Under the pieces are notes generated by a model that had not been told where the DNA came from, ran no database searches, and saw only the letters and a program-made list of their open reading frames with translations. DNA of 64,000 bases from Larkinella sp. C7. Its GTDB lineage: Bacteria > Bacteroidota > Bacteroidia > Cytophagales > Spirosomataceae. Shown here one piece after another: positions 55,870-64,000 of this stretch. A program made the translations under genes and the position numbers. The stretch covers positions 101,701 to 165,700 of the forward strand of contig NZ_VBSL01000015.1 of NCBI RefSeq assembly GCF_006149005.1, written 5' to 3'. Numbering within the stretch: position 1 is the stretch's first letter; every line of letters starts with the position of its first letter.

Positions 55870-56343
55870 ATGGAGACCAACCAACAAGAACCAATCAAAC
55901 GAAGTGAGTTCCTTCGGAGCCTGGGATTGAGCAGTGCGGCATTGATGGCGTTTTACTGCATGGGAACACTGACCTCCTGTTCAAAAGGTTCTGACGATCC
56001 GGATCCAACGCCCACCCCTACCGGTAAAGTTGATTTTACGATTGACCTCAATAGCAGTACATATGCCGATCTGAAAGATGCCACCAAGAAGTTTGTGTAT
56101 AAAGACGATGTGCTGATTGCCCAGATCAAGAACGGCACCTACGTTGCGCTGGCCAAAATCTGTACGCACGAAGGAAATCTGGTGACGTATCGTCCTACCG
56201 TTGACAACTTTTATTGTCCCAACCACGGTTCTGAATACGATTCCGCCGGTAAAGTTACCGTTCCAGTCGTCAACAATCAGGCTAACCTGAAAAAGTATAG
56301 CACAACCCTGACCGGTACCAGTCTGCGCGTATTTGAAGCCTAA
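55870..56343 (+). CDS. Rieske 2Fe-2S domain lipoprotein
   Basis: This 157-residue protein has the Rieske cluster ligands C98-x-H100 (KICTHEGN) and C116-x2-H119 (FYCPNHGSEYDSAG). An N-terminal hydrophobic stretch ends in LTSC (Cys 37), so it may be a lipoprotein; no twin-arginine pair is seen. Rieske proteins carry electrons at high potential. It precedes a four-helix, histidine-bearing membrane protein by 3 bases and a YceI protein, which suggests a small redox module outside the bc1/Alternative Complex III genes. Confidence 0.92.
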   Translation: METNQQEPIKRSEFLRSLGLSSAALMAFYCMGTLTSCSKGSDDPDPTPTPTGKVDFTIDLNSSTYADLKDATKKFVYKDDVLIAQIKNGTYVALAKICTHEGNLVTYRPTVDNFYCPNHGSEYDSAGKVTVPVVNNQANLKKYSTTLTGTSLRVFEA

Positions 56344-56346
56344 CGT

Positions 56347-57036
56347 ATGAAGCACCTGTTGATTGTTTGCCTGCTTACCATTCTCTATTGGCCCCTTTGG
56401 GCGCAGGACTCGACGCGCGTAAAAACGCCGGCTGATACCAGCATTAAACCGACCGACGCCAACGACCTGCTGGCCGAGCTGGGCGACAGTACAGCGGATG
56501 CACAGGAGTTGTTACCCAAAAAGATGGTTTTCACACAACGGGCGTTTTGGGGGCCGAAGGGATTGCTTCGGCTCACCAACATTGCTCCGCTGTCGCCCCA
56601 GGGCCGCGAAAAAGAGTTGAAAATCCGCCGGACGTTTCTGGTGAGCCACCAGGTTCTGGGGTTTGTCACACTGGCCGGATTTGTGGCCCAGGGCATTCTG
56701 GGTTCGAAACTCTATAAAGCCAAAGGATTGGACTATTCCCGAATCAAGGAGCAGCACGAAACGATGGCGACGCTCATCAACTTTTCGTATGGCACCACAG
56801 CATTGCTGTCGCTCACCTCGCCACCGGGTTTGCCTACCGCCAGCCGGAAACGTGGGTTCAGTTCGATCAAGTTGCACCGTGCCCTGGCCGTTGTTCACCT
56901 GACGGGCATGGTGGCCACCAACATTCTGGCTCGTAAAGTAAGCAGCAATGCCGACCTAAAGCCCTACCACCGGGCAGCCGCCTACACCACGTTTGGAGCG
57001 TATGCGGCCGCAATCATCGCCATCAAACTCAAGTAA
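56347..57036 (+). CDS. four-helix membrane protein, cytochrome b561-like
   Basis: This 229-residue protein has a signal-like N-terminus (1-20) and four membrane helices in the second half (about 97-120, 138-157, 175-196, 208-227). A histidine lies at or near the start of each: H101 (VSHQVLGF), H137 (EQHETM), H177 (KLHRAL) plus H184, and H208 (PYHRAA). This spacing is what a b561-type di-haem protein needs. Family membership is my inference. It lies between the Rieske and YceI genes with gaps of 3 and 29 bases. Confidence 0.6.
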   Translation: MKHLLIVCLLTILYWPLWAQDSTRVKTPADTSIKPTDANDLLAELGDSTADAQELLPKKMVFTQRAFWGPKGLLRLTNIAPLSPQGREKELKIRRTFLVSHQVLGFVTLAGFVAQGILGSKLYKAKGLDYSRIKEQHETMATLINFSYGTTALLSLTSPPGLPTASRKRGFSSIKLHRALAVVHLTGMVATNILARKVSSNADLKPYHRAAAYTTFGAYAAAIIAIKLK

Positions 57037-57065
57037 GTTCACTCATTTCACGCCGGATTACTACG

Positions 57066-57653
57066 ATGACTGCTTTTTCATACCAGAAGCTGACGGGTTG
57101 GGTATTGCTCGTCAGCGCCGGACTGGTGGCGTTTCACCAACCGGACTATGCGCCGGCACCAGCCAAACGGAAGCTGATGGCCGACCGAACCAAATCGACG
57201 ATTACCTACGCCATGTCGCATCCCATGCACAGTTTTGAAGGCGTCAGCCGCGATGTGGCCTGCGTGATGGTGATCGACGACGCCAACAAGATCGAGAGCG
57301 TCGCGGCTGCCACCAAAGTCTCCAGCTTCGACAGCGATAACACCAACCGCGACTCCCACGCACTGGAAAAAATGGAAGCGTTGAAATATCCCAAGGTAAC
57401 CTTCACCAGCAACGATGTGCAGCAGCAGGGGGCGAATCTAACCGTTAAAGGCAATCTAACCTTCCACGGTGTCACCAAACCGGTCGTTATTCTGGGAACC
57501 CGGCAGGACGACAATGCGCAGGTGACCATCAAAGGAGAATTCGACATCAATTTGTCCGATTACAAAGTGGAAAAACCGTCTCTAATGATGGTCCCGGTCG
57601 ATGAAAAGGTCAAATTGAAACTGTTGATGGTTTTCAAAAATACGGATTCGTAA
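57066..57653 (+). CDS. YceI family periplasmic lipid-binding protein
   Basis: This 195-residue protein has a signal-like N-terminus and the YceI lipocalin-like fold: STITYAMSHPMHSFEGVSRD, then FDSDNTNRDSHALEKMEAL, YPKVTFTSNDV and NLTVKGNLTFHGVTKPV. YceI proteins bind polyisoprenoids such as ubiquinone or carotenoid-like lipids in the periplasm and often pair with b561 cytochromes. This supports the haem reading of the preceding gene. It is the last of the redox group, followed by a large palindrome. Confidence 0.92.
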   Translation: MTAFSYQKLTGWVLLVSAGLVAFHQPDYAPAPAKRKLMADRTKSTITYAMSHPMHSFEGVSRDVACVMVIDDANKIESVAAATKVSSFDSDNTNRDSHALEKMEALKYPKVTFTSNDVQQQGANLTVKGNLTFHGVTKPVVILGTRQDDNAQVTIKGEFDINLSDYKVEKPSLMMVPVDEKVKLKLLMVFKNTDS

Positions 57654-57683
57654 CGCTGCGACTTTGCTGAAGGAGTTCTTTTC

Positions 57684-57910
57684 TTACTAAAAATCACCCT
57701 GACAGGGTCTTTCGACCGCTGTCAGGGTGATTTTTAGTAACCCCGTCAGGGGTTCAACCGCGCAGCGTCGGTAGCAAATTAGGTTATTCCAAGCCCCGCG
57801 TGCCGTCAGGCACGCAACAATTTGCAGCTTGGTCGCATACCTGACGGCACGCGGGGGTGATTTATGATATCGGTTGCTACCGACGCTTCGCTGTACAATC
57901 CCTACGGGAT
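57684..57910. repeat. nested palindrome cluster (REP-like)
   Basis: A perfect 22-bp inverted repeat (57684-57705 / 57719-57740, loop 13) is followed by a nested pair. The outer arms are GCGTCGGTAGCAA (57765-57777) / TTGCTACCGACGC (57874-57886). The inner arms are CCCCGCGTGCCGTCAGG (57794-57810) / CCTGACGGCACGCGGGG (57840-57856). The end has AATCCCTACGGGAT (57897-57910), as at 30138. It fills most of the 322-base gap between convergent genes, in which I see no coding sequence. Confidence 0.88.
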
Positions 57911-57975
57911 AAACGACCCCGTTCATTCATGGAAACCGGCCTCATAACCTTGATTTTTAATCTATTACGAATTCA

Positions 57976-58815
57976 TCAATTCCAGACACCGGCGATAGCC
58001 GTTTTGCGAACGTAATCGGAAAAATCGGTGGGTTTCCGACCCAGCGCCCGCTCGACACCATCGGCCAGGCTGGCATTCCGCCCATCCAGCACTTCGGTGA
58101 ATAAATAAGTCAGTAGCGCCACAAACGCTTCCGGAATATCGTATTCTTTGAGCATGGCCGCATACGCGCTCATCGAAATAGGCTCATATTGAATGGATCG
58201 GCCCGTTGTCCGGGCAATTTCCCCTACCGCTTCTTCAAACGTCAGCAACCGGGGTCCGGTCAGTTCGTAAAGCTGGCCGGTATGCCCATTTTCCGTCAGA
58301 GCGGCAACCGCCACCTCCGCAATGTCGTCCACATCGATGAACGGTTCGGCTACGTTACCAACCGGGAGGGTGACATAACCCGCCAGGATCGGATCGAGCA
58401 GGTAGCTTTCACTAAAATTCTGGTTAAACCAGCTAGCCCGCAGAATCGTCCAGTCGACCCCGGCCTTCATCACGATCTGTTCACAGGCTTCGGCTTCCGG
58501 TTCACTACGTCCCGACAGCAGTACGAGCTTCCGAACGCCGGTTTCCACGGCCGTTTTGACAAACGATTGAATGCTGGCGACCGCCCCCGGAACAGCCAGA
58601 TCGGGCTGAAATGTGATGTAAACCGCATCGACGCCCTGAAGAACCGGTTCCCAGGTGGCTTCATTCAGCCAGTCGAAGGCGGGGTTCGCCGAACGCGAAC
58701 CGATGCGAACCGGCCAGCTGCATTCTGTTAATCGTTGGACAACCCGGCTGCCGGTCTTGCCTGTACCACCCAATACCAGCGTCTTCTGCGCTGGATTTTC
58801 AATGCCCTTGCTCAT
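57976..58815 (-). CDS. NmrA-like NAD(P)-binding oxidoreductase
   Basis: This 279-residue Rossmann-fold protein starts at ATG 58815 (MSKGIENPAQKTLVLGGTGK); the TTG at 58836 is less likely. The dinucleotide motif is LVLGGTGKTGSRVVQRL. The middle has SIQSFVKTAVETGVRKLVLL and ILRASWFNQNFSE, and the end EDGH-free C-terminal helices typical of atypical SDR/NmrA proteins. Such proteins act as quinone reductases or redox sensors. It lies 67 bases downstream of the AraC regulator on the same strand, possibly in one operon with it. Confidence 0.87.
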   Translation of the reverse strand: MSKGIENPAQKTLVLGGTGKTGSRVVQRLTECSWPVRIGSRSANPAFDWLNEATWEPVLQGVDAVYITFQPDLAVPGAVASIQSFVKTAVETGVRKLVLLSGRSEPEAEACEQIVMKAGVDWTILRASWFNQNFSESYLLDPILAGYVTLPVGNVAEPFIDVDDIAEVAVAALTENGHTGQLYELTGPRLLTFEEAVGEIARTTGRSIQYEPISMSAYAAMLKEYDIPEAFVALLTYLFTEVLDGRNASLADGVERALGRKPTDFSDYVRKTAIAGVWN

Positions 58816-58882
58816 CGTTTTGTTTTTTTTCGACAAAGCTAGGGCGGCTGACCAGCGAAAAATAGAACAAAACCGACAGGGA

Positions 58883-59701
58883 CTACTGAATCAACTGGGG
58901 AAAATTCTCGACTAATTCGAACGACCGCTTTTGGAATTGATTGGGAGAAAAACCGGAAAATTCCTTGAAGGACCGGATAAAATGCGATTGGTCAGCATAT
59001 AAATTATCGAAGGCGATGTCTGAAAGCCGGTTGAAGTCATCGGCCCGAAATTGGCTCAGGGAAGCCTGAAACCGGCATACCCGGGAAAAAACTTTTGGCG
59101 AAATCCCCACCCGCTGGTTAAACTTTCGTTCGAAGCTTCGCTCCGAGAGGTGGGCGGTTTTTTGCAGTTCTTTCAGTGAAACCGTTCCCTTCGACTGAAT
59201 GATCCGGGCCACGGCATACGGAATCATGGCATCCGGACGAACTGTATTCCGTTTGACCTGGTCAATCAGGTAGGCCGACAGCCGCTCGATTTTACCCAAT
59301 GTCGAACGGATCGCAACCAGTTGTTCGAGCAATGAAACGCCCTGCTCTTCGGCCCACGCATTCAGATCCAGGCAGGTGTCGGTAAACTCGCTGGCATTGA
59401 GCCCGAAAATGGAGTTCAGCGCATCGGGCCGGAAATAGACGCCGATCATCCGCACGTTACCGACCGAATACAGCTCGATGGTATTGACGGTTTGGCCGTA
59501 GACAAAAATACCGGGTAACTTCTGCTGCATCGGTCCGTAAAAAGCGCCCCGGTCGGGCTCCTGAAACAGCAAACCCGGACAACCGTCGGCCAGCGGCAGG
59601 AAGGTTTTGGGAGCCCGGTCGGTATCGCTGCTTTCCAGAACCCAGAAGTATCGGACGTAGTCTTTGAGACAGGCTGGCGGCTGGATTCGTTCGAACTTCA
59701 T
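58883..59701 (-). CDS. AraC family transcriptional regulator
   Basis: This 272-residue protein has an N-terminal cupin-like domain (KFERIQPPACLKDYVRYFWV, GQTVNTIELYSVGNVRMIGV) and a C-terminal AraC pair of helix-turn-helix motifs (VSLKELQKTAHLSERSFERK; LSDIAFDNLYADQSHFIRSF, then KEFSGFSPNQF). ATG 59701 follows the cytochrome oxidase gene stop by 16 bases, so the three minus-strand genes may be one transcript. It may control the NmrA gene after it. Confidence 0.92.
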   Translation of the reverse strand: MKFERIQPPACLKDYVRYFWVLESSDTDRAPKTFLPLADGCPGLLFQEPDRGAFYGPMQQKLPGIFVYGQTVNTIELYSVGNVRMIGVYFRPDALNSIFGLNASEFTDTCLDLNAWAEEQGVSLLEQLVAIRSTLGKIERLSAYLIDQVKRNTVRPDAMIPYAVARIIQSKGTVSLKELQKTAHLSERSFERKFNQRVGISPKVFSRVCRFQASLSQFRADDFNRLSDIAFDNLYADQSHFIRSFKEFSGFSPNQFQKRSFELVENFPQLIQ

Positions 59702-59717
59702 TTCGGATTGGGGAAGT

Positions 59718-60323
59718 TTACACGCCGTGGTGATACAATAAAAATAAGAAAAGACACAACCAAAGCACGTCGACAAAATGCCAGAACAGCGTAAACAACT
59801 TGATTTTTAGCAGATTGGGCGGATTAACGCTGTAAACGAAGGCTTCGACATAGGGGATTCGGCGCATTGCTTCGGCAAACGCAATGGACAGAAAAATTAA
59901 GCCCACCACAATGTGCAGCAGATGCAGCCCGGACAACACAAAGAGGAAGCTCCCGGATGGAGTGGTTTGCAGATAAACGCCCTTCAGCATCAATTCACGC
60001 CAACCCAGGATCTGCAACACCACGAACAGGGTGCCCAGAAAAAGCGTCGTGCCCAGATACAGCCGGTATTGGGTAAACCGCTCGTGTCGAAAAGCGCCGT
60101 TGGCAATGTGCAACGTCAGACTACTGGCCAGAATAACGCCCGTGCTGGCCAGAAAGACCGTCGGCAGGGGAACATCACGCCAGTCGGAACTAACTTTGCG
60201 GGCGATGTAAGCCAGCAGCAGAACGGTGAAACTGAAAACACTGGCGGCAATGCACAGCCACAGCATGAAGCGCTTGGGCTCCCGGCGACGCGTCATAAAG
60301 TTATTCTGGCGACGGGTTTCCAT
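59718..60323 (-). CDS. orphan cytochrome c oxidase subunit III-like protein
   Basis: This 201-residue protein (from ATG 60323) has five membrane helices and the end signature WHFVDVLWLCLFLFLLY of haem-copper oxidase subunit III, plus LYLGTTLFLGTLFVVLQI and HLLHIVVGLIFLSIA. Subunit III carries no metals and stabilises subunit I. No subunit I or II gene is in the window. The start may be ATG 60296 (MTRRREPKRFM). It is the first of a run with the AraC and NmrA genes, which is unusual for an oxidase part. Confidence 0.85.
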   Translation of the reverse strand: METRRQNNFMTRRREPKRFMLWLCIAASVFSFTVLLLAYIARKVSSDWRDVPLPTVFLASTGVILASSLTLHIANGAFRHERFTQYRLYLGTTLFLGTLFVVLQILGWRELMLKGVYLQTTPSGSFLFVLSGLHLLHIVVGLIFLSIAFAEAMRRIPYVEAFVYSVNPPNLLKIKLFTLFWHFVDVLWLCLFLFLLYHHGV

Positions 60324-60718
60324 CGGGCGACACCACCACGGTTTTAAGGTTTGTTTGCGAAACGCAAACTGGCCAAAAATGGTTTGGCGCGTTTGGCAGT
60401 TTGTAAAAATACAACACGATTCGGGATGGATAAAGTCCTTTACCATCCAATTTAAAGCATGTTACTGCACTGCCATTAAATCGTTTGGCAACCCATGAAA
60501 AAACCGTCTTTTATCTTTATAAAATCCATTAATACAGCCAATTCCGACTTAAAACAGGAATATATTGAGGTGATTATGGATAACCAGATACTAAGTTAAA
60601 GTAACTTCAAGTTTTGCGGCCCAATTTTTGTTAACTATCTTTCCAAAATATTAAGATTCTTCTATTCGTCCCGCTATCTGCCTGAGGTGCCTATTGGTAT
60701 TTTTTAACTCATCTTTCT
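60324..60718. other. 395-base divergent intergenic region
   Basis: It separates the oxidase subunit III gene from the sugar dehydrogenase gene. On the minus strand a weak -7 candidate (TATTTTTA near 60404) could serve the oxidase gene. The region 60480-60600 is AT-rich with no gene visible. The plus-strand promoter is listed separately. Confidence 0.55.
60614..60643 (+). promoter_or_regulatory. promoter of the sugar dehydrogenase gene
   Basis: TTG (60614-60616, within TTTTG), a 19-base spacer and TATCTTTC (60636-60643; one mismatch to TAnnTTTG) lie 75 bases before the ATG. Confidence 0.55.
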
Positions 60719-63700
60719 ATGCTCAACTCCTTTACTTCACGTACCTGTGCTGCTCTGATATTGTCTGTATTCCTGTCGCTGATCGGATACGGGCAAGTGG
60801 GGATAAATATGGAAGACAAGGATTACATTAATTCCGTTACCCCCGCTCCGAATCCCGCTGTCAGTTTCAAAGCCGCCACCAATTTGGTCTTCGATAAAGC
60901 CGGCAACCTGTATGTTGCGTGCCGGTATGGACTGGTCTACCGGGTCAAAAGGGGCGAGACCAAAGCCACGGTTATTCTGGATATTCAGGAAGAAGTAGCG
61001 GGGTATGGCGACCATGGCCTGCTGGGGTTTACACTGGACCGCGATTTTTTGACGAATGGCCGGTTTTTCGTTTACTACACCGTCGATATATACTGGTACG
61101 ATAATGTCGGCAAACCAGGCTATCAACCCAACCAGTCAACCGATAATGTCGCAACCATCGGGCGGCTGGTCCGGTATACCGTCAATCCCAACAATGAGTA
61201 CAAGGCCGATCCGGCCAGCCGGAAAATCCTGATCGGTGAAACCTTGGAGGACGGGATCCCGATTGTTACCGCTTCGCACGCCGGCGGTGGGCTAACCACC
61301 GGGACCGATGGCAGTATTCTGCTGGGCACGGGCGATGCCGCCAGCTTTGTGGAGGTCGACATCGGCTGTAACAATACGACCTGGTATCTACAGGCTATCG
61401 ACCGAAAAATCATCAAAACCATTCCTTCGGACGGATACGGTGGCTGTAACACCTATAGCCCGGATCGAATTACGGAGAACATCGGTGCTTATCGTTCGCA
61501 GGCCCTGTTTTCACTTTGCGGTAAAATTCTGCGGATCAACCCGGAAAACGGAGATGGCTACCCTTCAAATCCCTTCTACAAAGGCGCCGGTTCGGACCTG
61601 AAACTGGCCCAGAACCGCGTGTATGCGCTCGGATTCCGGCAAGCCTTCAAAATGTCGGTACGGCCCAATACAGGTAACCCTGATCCATCCAGCGGCAATC
61701 CGGGCGTTCTTTACGTCGGCGATGTGGGTTTTTCGTCCTGGGAAGAGCTGAATGTGGTGTCGGCACCGGGCCAGAATTTTGGCTGGCCCTACTACGAAGG
61801 CCACGCTCAGGGTCGGATCGGTTATTGGAAAACGGAAGTTTTCAAACCGGCCAACCCCATCAAACCCCGGATTCAGTACCGGGAAAATAAGAACACGGAA
61901 ATCATTCAGGGCAACACCGTCGTTAGCTCCGACAAACGGCCGCTCGAAGGAAACTGCATCATCGGTGGAGTCTGGCACGAAGGTGGCGGAAATTACCCGA
62001 AAGAATTTCAGGACACGTATTACTTTGCCGATTACGGAACGGGCTGGATTGCGGGTGCCAAATTTGGGCATGACGAAAATCCGGAAGCGGGAAGCCTTTT
62101 TAAAATGGCCACGAAAATGACCGTCACGCCCTTCTCGGAGCGGATTGTGGGCATGGCGTTCAACCCCTACGACCGGAACATTTACTACGTTACGCTGGGC
62201 GAAAAATCGCTGGTCCGTCAGTTTGCCTTTACCTCCAACCAACCGCCAACCGCGGTCATCACTCAGGATAAATCGTTTGGCAACAGTCCGCTGGTCGTTA
62301 ATTTTTCCGCCAATGATTCGTATGATCCCGAAGGAACCAATCTGAGTTATGAATGGAATTTTGGCGATGGCAGTTCCAAAGACCTGACCAAAAACCCGCC
62401 GGCCAAAACCTTTACAAATGGAGGCCAAAAGTCCTACAACGTTTCGCTGAAAGTGACGGATGCGCAGGGCAAAAGCAACACCACGCAGACGGTTATTTCG
62501 CTCAATAACACGCCCCCAACCATTCAAACCACCAGTGTCGACGGCTACAACTCGATTTCGCTGCCGCAAACGATCAACCTGAATGCGACGGCGACGGACA
62601 GCCAGACCCCGGCGGACCAGTTGAAATACCAGTGGAACGTTTATCTCTACCACAATGACCACCGGCATTCAGTCTCTATTTTCAACGGCCCAACCGGAAC
62701 GGTTACCCTGACGGAAGGCGACTGTGACGGCGAAGCCAGCTACTGGTATGGTCTGGTTCTGGACGTTACCGACGGGGGTGGTCTGACAACAACCTACACC
62801 AAATACGTTTACCTGAACTGTTCGGGTCAGCAACAATCCATCACCTTTGATCCGATTGGCGACAAAGCTCCCACCGCCCCGACGTTCAGGCCCCCGGTTT
62901 CGGCTACTTCCGGTTTGCCCATTTCCCTGTATGTAGCCGATGGCCCCGCCGTCATCGAAAATGGCCAGGTCCGGTTAACGGGCGGTATTGGCCGGGTAAC
63001 GATCCGGGCCACCCAACACGGAAACGGTCAGTACAAATACGCGCAGCCGGTCGAGCGGTCTTTTATGGTAACCAACAATGCGCCTTCGACGCCGGATACA
63101 CAGAATCCTTCGGCCCCCTCCGGTCTGGCCGCTTCCAACATTACGGCCACGTCGCTGCAACTGAACTGGAACGCGTCGTCGGATAATGTGGGCGTAACCG
63201 GCTATGATGTCTACCAGGGTGGGACAAAAATCAATACCAACCTGGTCTCGGGTACTACGTTTGCCGTTACGGGGCTGAGTCCCAGCACCGCTTACGCCTT
63301 CCATGTGGTAGCGCGGGATGCGGCTTCAAACAGTTCAGGCAACAGCAACACGGCCAATGCGACCACCGCGGCCGCTCCGTCCGGCAACCAGCCTCCGGTG
63401 GTTCCCGGCACACTTTCGCTCAATGCGGCTACGGTCAATGTCCTTTACACATCCAATGCGCTCACGGCTTTCACCGATCCGGAAGGCGACGCGCTGACCT
63501 ATTCGCTGGCGGGTCTACCCGGAACGTTGAATTTCGATGCTGCCAACCGAACCATTACGGGCACCCCAACCGCTACCGGAACCTATTCGCTCACGTATTC
63601 GGCCACGGATAACCAGCACCCGGCGGTGACGACCCTCGTCACGCTGACGGTCAATGGAACAGCCACCATACCGACCGCCAACCTGGATGGGTATCTGACG

Positions 63701-64000
63701 CAGGAAGTCAATTGTAGCACGCTTTCAGGCTGGGCCTGGGACCGGACGACGCCCAACGCCCCCGTTACGATCGAGTTTTTTGAGGGCGCTTCGATTGCCG
63801 CCGGTACTCCGCTGGGGTCTATTGTGGCTAACGTCTTCCAGCAGCATTTGAAAGATGCGGGCAAAGGAAACGGCGAACACTGGTATAACTTCCCGATCCC
63901 GGAAAGCGTTAAAACCAGCACGAACCGCACCATCTGGGCACGGGTACAGAATTCAGAATTCACCCTCAAGTGGGCTCCCAAAACCATCAATTGTGCCGGT
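60719..64000 (+). CDS. multidomain secreted glucose/sorbosone dehydrogenase-like protein (3' end outside window)
   Basis: One frame is open from ATG 60719 to the window end (1094 codons, no stop). A signal peptide (1-26, ending GYGQ) precedes a GSDH beta-propeller (about 45-510; GYGDHGLLGFTLDRDF, YALGFRQAFKMSVRP, NFGWPYYEG), a PKD domain (about 512-596; YEWNFGDGSS) and an Ig-like region (to 703). A repeat with SGLPISLYVADGPAV, a fibronectin III domain (795-880), an Ig-like domain (888-980) and a Cys-containing module (GYLTQEVNCSTLSGWAWD) follow. The GSDH family oxidises sugars using PQQ. Substrate and cofactor use are not proven here. A T9SS sorting domain may follow beyond the window. Confidence 0.85.
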   Translation, partial: MLNSFTSRTCAALILSVFLSLIGYGQVGINMEDKDYINSVTPAPNPAVSFKAATNLVFDKAGNLYVACRYGLVYRVKRGETKATVILDIQEEVAGYGDHGLLGFTLDRDFLTNGRFFVYYTVDIYWYDNVGKPGYQPNQSTDNVATIGRLVRYTVNPNNEYKADPASRKILIGETLEDGIPIVTASHAGGGLTTGTDGSILLGTGDAASFVEVDIGCNNTTWYLQAIDRKIIKTIPSDGYGGCNTYSPDRITENIGAYRSQALFSLCGKILRINPENGDGYPSNPFYKGAGSDLKLAQNRVYALGFRQAFKMSVRPNTGNPDPSSGNPGVLYVGDVGFSSWEELNVVSAPGQNFGWPYYEGHAQGRIGYWKTEVFKPANPIKPRIQYRENKNTEIIQGNTVVSSDKRPLEGNCIIGGVWHEGGGNYPKEFQDTYYFADYGTGWIAGAKFGHDENPEAGSLFKMATKMTVTPFSERIVGMAFNPYDRNIYYVTLGEKSLVRQFAFTSNQPPTAVITQDKSFGNSPLVVNFSANDSYDPEGTNLSYEWNFGDGSSKDLTKNPPAKTFTNGGQKSYNVSLKVTDAQGKSNTTQTVISLNNTPPTIQTTSVDGYNSISLPQTINLNATATDSQTPADQLKYQWNVYLYHNDHRHSVSIFNGPTGTVTLTEGDCDGEASYWYGLVLDVTDGGGLTTTYTKYVYLNCSGQQQSITFDPIGDKAPTAPTFRPPVSATSGLPISLYVADGPAVIENGQVRLTGGIGRVTIRATQHGNGQYKYAQPVERSFMVTNNAPSTPDTQNPSAPSGLAASNITATSLQLNWNASSDNVGVTGYDVYQGGTKINTNLVSGTTFAVTGLSPSTAYAFHVVARDAASNSSGNSNTANATTAAAPSGNQPPVVPGTLSLNAATVNVLYTSNALTAFTDPEGDALTYSLAGLPGTLNFDAANRTITGTPTATGTYSLTYSATDNQHPAVTTLVTLTVNGTATIPTANLDGYLTQEVNCSTLSGWAWDRTTPNAPVTIEFFEGASIAAGTPLGSIVANVFQQHLKDAGKGNGEHWYNFPIPESVKTSTNRTIWARVQNSEFTLKWAPKTINCAG

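Overview
The window looks like a chromosomal segment of an aerobic Bacteroidota bacterium, most likely Cytophagales, family Spirosomataceae (Spirosoma/Larkinella-like). The evidence is a SusC/SusD pair, a gliding-motility/T9SS C-terminal sorting domain, a b558-type SdhC-SdhA-SdhB complex, a SecA with the large insertion usual in this phylum, few visible Shine-Dalgarno sequences, and many upstream regions with the phylum-specific -7 box TAnnTTTG, some with a TTG/TTTG about 20 bases upstream. The genus is inference. There is no prophage, IS element, CRISPR array or rRNA operon.

Layout. 0-8 kb holds housekeeping genes: a DUF2141 protein, guaB, secA, a Uma2-type nuclease-fold protein and a FabH-like enzyme. 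8-14.8 kb on the minus strand has a giant FAD/Fe-S dehydrogenase, a polytopic membrane protein whose start overlaps it by 4 bases, and a secreted M1 peptidase. 15-30 kb is the main accessory locus: susC-susD, two tandem VCBS/UnbV surface lipoproteins, a vanadium-haloperoxidase-family lipoprotein and an ABC ATPase/permease pair. 30-35 kb on the minus strand has a TetR regulator, a GlsB-like membrane protein and sdhCAB. 35-47 kb has fabD, tRNA-Gln, a YdcF protein, two SPFH proteins (one with a ribbon-helix-helix partner), a DUF4886 hydrolase, a Panacea-domain protein overlapping a small two-helix membrane protein (candidate toxin-antitoxin pair), a serine hydrolase, coaX, lysS, a Gre-like protein and a cold-shock gene. 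47-57.7 kb has pspC, a glycosyltransferase with ybaB, a gliding/T9SS protein, ribBA, a COG4315 lipoprotein, an ECF sigma factor overlapping an anti-sigma-like gene that ends in a beta-barrel, and a Rieske / b561-like / YceI redox group. 58-64 kb has an NmrA-type oxidoreductase, an AraC regulator, an orphan cytochrome oxidase subunit III and a large secreted sugar dehydrogenase cut by the window end.

The most unusual feature is not a gene. At least nine gene junctions carry 70-110 base imperfect to perfect inverted repeats, several with arms built from 7-base units. Examples lie at 6138, 7955, 32288, 36485, 43182, 46517 and 51158; non-heptad or weak relatives lie at 23421 and 53544. Three share a GGCTGACGC-type core. 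In the 43182 element the two arms differ by exactly one 7-base unit, suggesting expansion and contraction. A second, different family (REP-like palindromes around ATCCCTACGGGAT) lies at 30.1 kb and 57.7 kb.

Other leads are the candidate Panacea toxin-antitoxin pair, an anti-sigma-like protein that seems to span both membranes, and the haloperoxidase/UnbV/SusCD locus.
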